The translations under genes and the position numbers were made by a program. Positions 44,479 to 47,596 of a stretch of DNA of 47,596 nucleotides are shown here, in pieces. Each line of letters begins with the position of its first letter. Position 1 is the first letter of the stretch. Origin of the DNA: Halioglobus sp. (GTDB lineage: Bacteria; Pseudomonadota; Gammaproteobacteria; Pseudomonadales; Halieaceae); assembly GCA_020443425.1 (NCBI GenBank), contig JAGRIE010000030.1, positions 1 through 47,596 on the forward strand, in the 5' to 3' direction. A model generated the notes under the pieces. It was not told where the DNA came from, did no database searches, and saw nothing but the letters and a program-made list of their open reading frames with translations.

Positions 44479-44547
44479 ATGTCACTTAGCAATTGCGGGC
44501 GTTGCACCAAACGCGACCATCCCGAAACGAGCAGATCACGTGCGTGA
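44479..44547 (+). CDS. Possible 22-codon leader peptide overlapping the MFS start
   Basis: ATG at 44479 to TGA at 44545-44547 gives MSLSNCGRCTKRDHPETSRSRA. It overlaps the GTG start of the MFS gene by 8 nt and contains a CGRC pair. It could be a translation-coupling leader; no strong ribosome site is seen, so this is weak. Confidence 0.2.
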   Translation: MSLSNCGRCTKRDHPETSRSRA

Positions 44548-46183
44548 AAGTGCGGCCCTCGCGCCGCTCCGCGAGCCGGCGTTTCTGCGCATCTGGTCGG
44601 CCAGCGTACTTTCCAATTTCGGACAGATGATTCTCGGCGTCGGTGTCGCCTGGGAGATGACGCGCCTGACATCAGTGCCCGGAATGGTGGCACTGGTGCA
44701 AACCGCCATGATGTTACCGTTGATGCTGGTGGCGCTGCCAGCGGGCGCCATCGCAGACACCTTCGACCGCAAACGCGTCGCCATCACGGGGCTGTGTATC
44801 TCGGCTTTTTTTGGCTCCACACTGTCAGCGCTGGCCTTCCTTGAACTGACCTCACCGTGGCTGCTGCTCGGCTTCTGTTTCCTGATCGGCACCGGGGTTG
44901 CGCTGTACAGCCCGGCCTGGCAGTCGTCTATCGGCGAACAGGTGACTCCGGATGTCCTGCCGGCAGCCATCGGCCTGAACACTATCAGCTATAACGTTGC
45001 GCGCAGTTTCGGCCCCGCGATCGGCGGGCTGATCGTGCTCGCCGCCGGCGCGCAGGCCGCGTTCGCGGTCAACGCTCTGGGTTATCTGCCGTTGATCCTG
45101 GCCTTCCTGTTGTGGAAACGCATACAGGTGCCGTCGCGGCTGCCGCCCGAGCGCATTGCGCGCGCCATGGTGTCCGGGGTGCGCTACGCCTTTCACTCGC
45201 ACCCGATTCGCACGGTATTGCTGCGGGCCTTCGTATTCGCCTTCGGCGCGGCCACGGCGACGGCGATGGCGCCGCTTATCGCCAAAGACCTGCTCGGCGG
45301 CAACGCCAGCACATTCGGCATCCTGCTCGGCGCCGGGGGTGTCGGCGCTGTGGGCGGCGCCCTGATGATCAATACCTTTCGGGCCCGTTTCAGCACCGCC
45401 AGGTCATACTCCATGTTGGCGGTGCTGAATGGCTTTGCACTGATCGCTGTCGGCCTCAGCCGCTCATTGCCGCTCACCTGTCTCGGCATGTTCCTGGCCG
45501 GTGGCGCAACCATGCTCACCATATCCCTGCTCAACATATCCGTTCAACTCTCCGCACCGCGCTGGGTGACGGCGCGCGCACTGTCGCTGTTTTCATCGCT
45601 GCTGACGGGCGGCGTTGCCTTCGGGGCATGGTTCTGGGGCGTGGTGGCCAATCACTGGGCTATCGATACCGCCATCATCGCCTCGGGCCTGGTGATGCTC
45701 ACCCTCCCCCTGGTCACGATGTTCCTGAAACTCCCCGAAGCCAGCCAGGCCGGGGTGGAGGCCGTCAGTGTCGAGAGTGAACCTGAGGTCGGACTGGCCA
45801 TCACCATGCGTTCCGGACCCATCGTGATCGAAATCGAATACCACGTTGAGCCGGAAGACCCACGGGCGTTCTATACCGCCATGCAGGAAGTGCAAAAAGT
45901 ACGTCTGCGCAATGGCGGGTTCAACTGGTCGATCTCACGTGATATCGCCGACCCCTCGCTGTGGACGGAGCGGTTTCATTTCCCGACCTGGGGCGACTAC
46001 CTGCGGATGCGCGACCGCTTCACACAAGCCGACCTGGACGCGCAGTCCAGCGCCAATGCGCTCACCATAAACGGCAGGATCACCCGTGTAAGGCGCGGGC
46101 TGGAACGACCGTTCGGCTCGGTGCGATGGAAGGCAAACACGCCGGATCCCAAGCAGGATTCCGTTGTTTTCCTCGGCCCCTGA
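44540..46183 (+). CDS. MFS exporter with C-terminal ABM-like domain (MFS_3 type)
   Basis: Major facilitator protein of 547 residues, EntS-like, probably an efflux pump. It has twelve membrane spans from about 13 to 400, with the signature GAIADTFDRKRVAITG between spans 2 and 3. A soluble C-terminal domain (about 420-515) has YHVEPEDPRAFYTAMQEVQ, GGFNWSISRD and WGDYLRMRDRFT, like the antibiotic-biosynthesis-monooxygenase fold seen in this MFS subgroup. The start is GTG 44540. Confidence 0.88.
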   Translation: MRESAALAPLREPAFLRIWSASVLSNFGQMILGVGVAWEMTRLTSVPGMVALVQTAMMLPLMLVALPAGAIADTFDRKRVAITGLCISAFFGSTLSALAFLELTSPWLLLGFCFLIGTGVALYSPAWQSSIGEQVTPDVLPAAIGLNTISYNVARSFGPAIGGLIVLAAGAQAAFAVNALGYLPLILAFLLWKRIQVPSRLPPERIARAMVSGVRYAFHSHPIRTVLLRAFVFAFGAATATAMAPLIAKDLLGGNASTFGILLGAGGVGAVGGALMINTFRARFSTARSYSMLAVLNGFALIAVGLSRSLPLTCLGMFLAGGATMLTISLLNISVQLSAPRWVTARALSLFSSLLTGGVAFGAWFWGVVANHWAIDTAIIASGLVMLTLPLVTMFLKLPEASQAGVEAVSVESEPEVGLAITMRSGPIVIEIEYHVEPEDPRAFYTAMQEVQKVRLRNGGFNWSISRDIADPSLWTERFHFPTWGDYLRMRDRFTQADLDAQSSANALTINGRITRVRRGLERPFGSVRWKANTPDPKQDSVVFLGP

Positions 46184-46327
46184 AAACACCGGGGCGGGAG
46201 TAGACCCTGCCCGAACGGCAGTGCCAGACGAGCGATTCACCAACAACAATGCTTTTACTGGCTTTTAACGTGAACATTTTCACAGTTGCGGAACTTTTCA
46301 TACGCACCCCCAGTCGATAGTGCACAT

Positions 46328-46352
46328 ACTGGTACCCGTGAGCGGTACTAGT
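46328..46352 (+). repeat. Imperfect 9-bp inverted repeat in the SpoIIAA-like gene leader
   Basis: ACTGGTACC (46328-46336) and GGTACTAGT (46344-46352) are inverted repeats with one mismatch and a 7-bp spacer, about 30 bp before the ATG at 46381. It may be an operator or a leader hairpin. Confidence 0.4.
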
Positions 46353-46380
46353 GACCAGAGTGGGTGCAACTGGAGGAACC

Positions 46381-46767
46381 ATGAATGCTGTAATCAGGAA
46401 CGTTGGTCCGGACGGACTGGAGATCAACGTCGCAGGCAAACTCAAGGCTGAGGACTACCGCCTGTTCAAGGAGTTGGCGGAAAAGCGTATCGATCGCTTC
46501 GGGCAGGTGAACCTGCTGGTCGTGATCACCGAGTTTTCCGGCTGGACTCCCGCCGACCTGTGGCAGGATATCAAGCTCGATGTCGATCACTACGGCGATG
46601 TGGGCCGACTCGCGATCGTCGGCTCGGTGCCGCTCAACCACTGGATGGCAACCCTCACCAAGCCTTTCACCTCCGCAGTCGTACAGTACTACCCGATGGC
46701 CGAGATCGAGGCGGCCAGGATGTGGATACGGGATCTGCCACTGGAACAGCTGGCCCACTACGGCTAG
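46381..46767 (+). CDS. SpoIIAA-like (STAS-like) protein
   Basis: A 128-residue protein of the SpoIIAA-like type (PF11964) as I recognise it: NVAGKLKAEDYRLFKELAEKRI, LLVVITEFSGWTPADLWQDIKL, GRLAIVGSVPLNHWM and the end RMWIRDLPLEQLAHYG. ATG 46381 has GGAGG upstream. These proteins are small stress- or lipid-associated STAS relatives; the function is unknown. Confidence 0.8.
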   Translation: MNAVIRNVGPDGLEINVAGKLKAEDYRLFKELAEKRIDRFGQVNLLVVITEFSGWTPADLWQDIKLDVDHYGDVGRLAIVGSVPLNHWMATLTKPFTSAVVQYYPMAEIEAARMWIRDLPLEQLAHYG

Positions 46768-46893
46768 CGCCGTCGCCTGTGGGCCAGCGCCCCAGGCAGC
46801 AACACACTCCCCCGCCCCTGACGAACGTCTTTTTTACCCAACAGCACGCCTCCGGTGGGTCACGATAGCCACAGCCAGTGCTATAGTCGCGCC

Positions 46894-47406
46894 ATGTCGA
46901 AGAGAACCAATCCGCTGGACCGATTTGCCAAAGACCTGCGCCCTGGCGCGCTGGAATGGATTGGCCTGCGCCCGGAGAGGCGCGCTCCCCTGCGGGAGGT
47001 GCGGCAGGCGCTCGCCATTGCTGGTTGCGGGCTGGAGGGAGACCACCGGGCCGCTAAAACGCCCGGATCCGGGCGGCAGGTCACCCTGATCTCACGGGAG
47101 TTTATCCAGCAGACCGCTCATTTTCTTGGTCGCGATGACATCGACCCCGGTATACTGCGCCGCAACCTGGTGGTGTCAGGGATAAACCTGCACGCACTCC
47201 GGCACCAGCAGTTCACCATCGGTGGTGCGCTGTTCGAAGCCGGTGCCCTGTGCCACCCCTGCTCCCGGATGGAGACAGCCCTCGGCGCCGGTGGCGTCGC
47301 GGCAATGCTGGGCCACGGTGGACTCTGCTGCCGCATACTCCGGGGGGGCACCATTGCCATCGGCGACACCGTACTGGTGCAACCCGCAACCCAACAACAG
47401 CGCTGA
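46894..47406 (+). CDS. MOSC-domain protein
   Basis: A 170-residue protein of the molybdenum cofactor sulfurase C-terminal type. It has GLEGDHRAAKTPGSGRQVTLIS, ILRRNLVVSGINLHAL and the end CHPCSRMETALGAGG with the conserved Cys. It is probably involved in molybdenum/sulfur handling or metabolite detoxification. Start ATG 46894. Note the Moco genes moaCDE elsewhere in the window. Confidence 0.88.
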   Translation: MSKRTNPLDRFAKDLRPGALEWIGLRPERRAPLREVRQALAIAGCGLEGDHRAAKTPGSGRQVTLISREFIQQTAHFLGRDDIDPGILRRNLVVSGINLHALRHQQFTIGGALFEAGALCHPCSRMETALGAGGVAAMLGHGGLCCRILRGGTIAIGDTVLVQPATQQQR

Positions 47407-47436
47407 ACACTCGCGCCCCAACGCTGGAAACACACC

Positions 47437-47535
47437 ATGGACAGATTGGAAAAGCTGAAAAACGATATCTACAGCTTTGCAGAACTGGATACGCTGGAAA
47501 AAAATGCGACCAAACTGCGGGCTCTTCATCATTAA
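47437..47535 (+). CDS. Putative 32-residue small ORF
   Basis: ATG 47437 to TAA 47533-47535 gives a charged, helix-prone peptide beginning MDRLEKLKNDIYSF. GGAAA lies upstream. It is too short to judge, but the codon pattern and the heptad-like Leu spacing suggest it may be real. After it, 47536-47596 holds nothing I can name. Confidence 0.3.
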   Translation: MDRLEKLKNDIYSFAELDTLEKNATKLRALHH

Positions 47536-47596
47536 CGGGGGACACCGGCATTCATTAAACTGATTTTGCGAAGATCGTTTAATGGAGAGAACACCG

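Overview
The window reads as chromosomal DNA of a GC-rich marine gammaproteobacterium. The best guess is the OM60/NOR5 (Halieaceae) part of the Cellvibrionales, or a close relative. This rests on three things: gene orders shared with Pseudomonas-like gammaproteobacteria (ffs-dnaX-ybaB-recR; lexA next to topA; rnd-ycgL-ycgN), a GC-rich sequence, and accessory genes common in that clade (propionyl-CoA pathway, LLM-type oxidoreductase, PQQ dehydrogenase, divergent amidohydrolase). I have no 16S gene or database search, so the assignment is inference. I see no insertion sequence, prophage, CRISPR array, tRNA or plasmid function. The genes are dense and mostly housekeeping.

Layout. 1-5.8 kb (minus): a four-gene propionyl-CoA to succinyl-CoA operon (carboxyltransferase, an unusually large biotin carboxylase/carrier, methylmalonyl-CoA epimerase, and a methylmalonyl-CoA mutase cut by the window edge). 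6.1-14.0 kb: metabolic and repair genes (pabB, thrH, cysB, 5'-nucleotidase, AGCS amino-acid symporter, PLP-dependent deaminase/desulfhydrase, yajC, xthA). 14.1-16.8 kb: an accessory cluster of a MarR regulator, an NTF2-like protein, a GST-like protein and a degenerate amidohydrolase. 16.9-20.9 kb (minus): MBL hydrolase, Bcp peroxiredoxin, zinc-ribbon Nudix enzyme, flavin reductase and moaC-moaD-moaE. 21.1-24.9 kb (plus): LLM-class oxidoreductase, a lipoprotein PQQ dehydrogenase with a C-terminal cytochrome c, and a small membrane protein. 25.0-29.2 kb: lexA with two SOS boxes, a small conserved gene and topA. 29.3-34.0 kb: universal stress protein, glutaredoxin-like protein, IclR regulator, SpoU methyltransferase and a MoxR/VWA pair. 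34.1-39.2 kb (minus): a replication/recombination block (membrane protein, ycgN, ycgL, rnd, recR, ybaB, dnaX, 4.5S RNA). 39.3-44.3 kb (plus): an RND efflux operon ending in its own TetR regulator. 44.4-47.6 kb (plus): MFS exporter, SpoIIAA-like protein, MOSC protein and a tiny ORF.

The most notable points are: (i) dnaX carries a complete programmed -1 frameshift cassette (upstream SD-like stimulator, A AAA AAG slippery site, downstream hairpin, and a stop three codons later) that predicts a 394-residue gamma subunit; (ii) the RND pump lacks two residues of the canonical proton relay; (iii) the biotin carboxylase has two insertions and a long middle region; (iv) the amidohydrolase has lost several metal ligands; (v) there is a two-tier hairpin before the PQQ dehydrogenase and an 18-bp palindrome before the RND operon. 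I did not find a convincing wholly new system such as a defence island or biosynthetic cluster.
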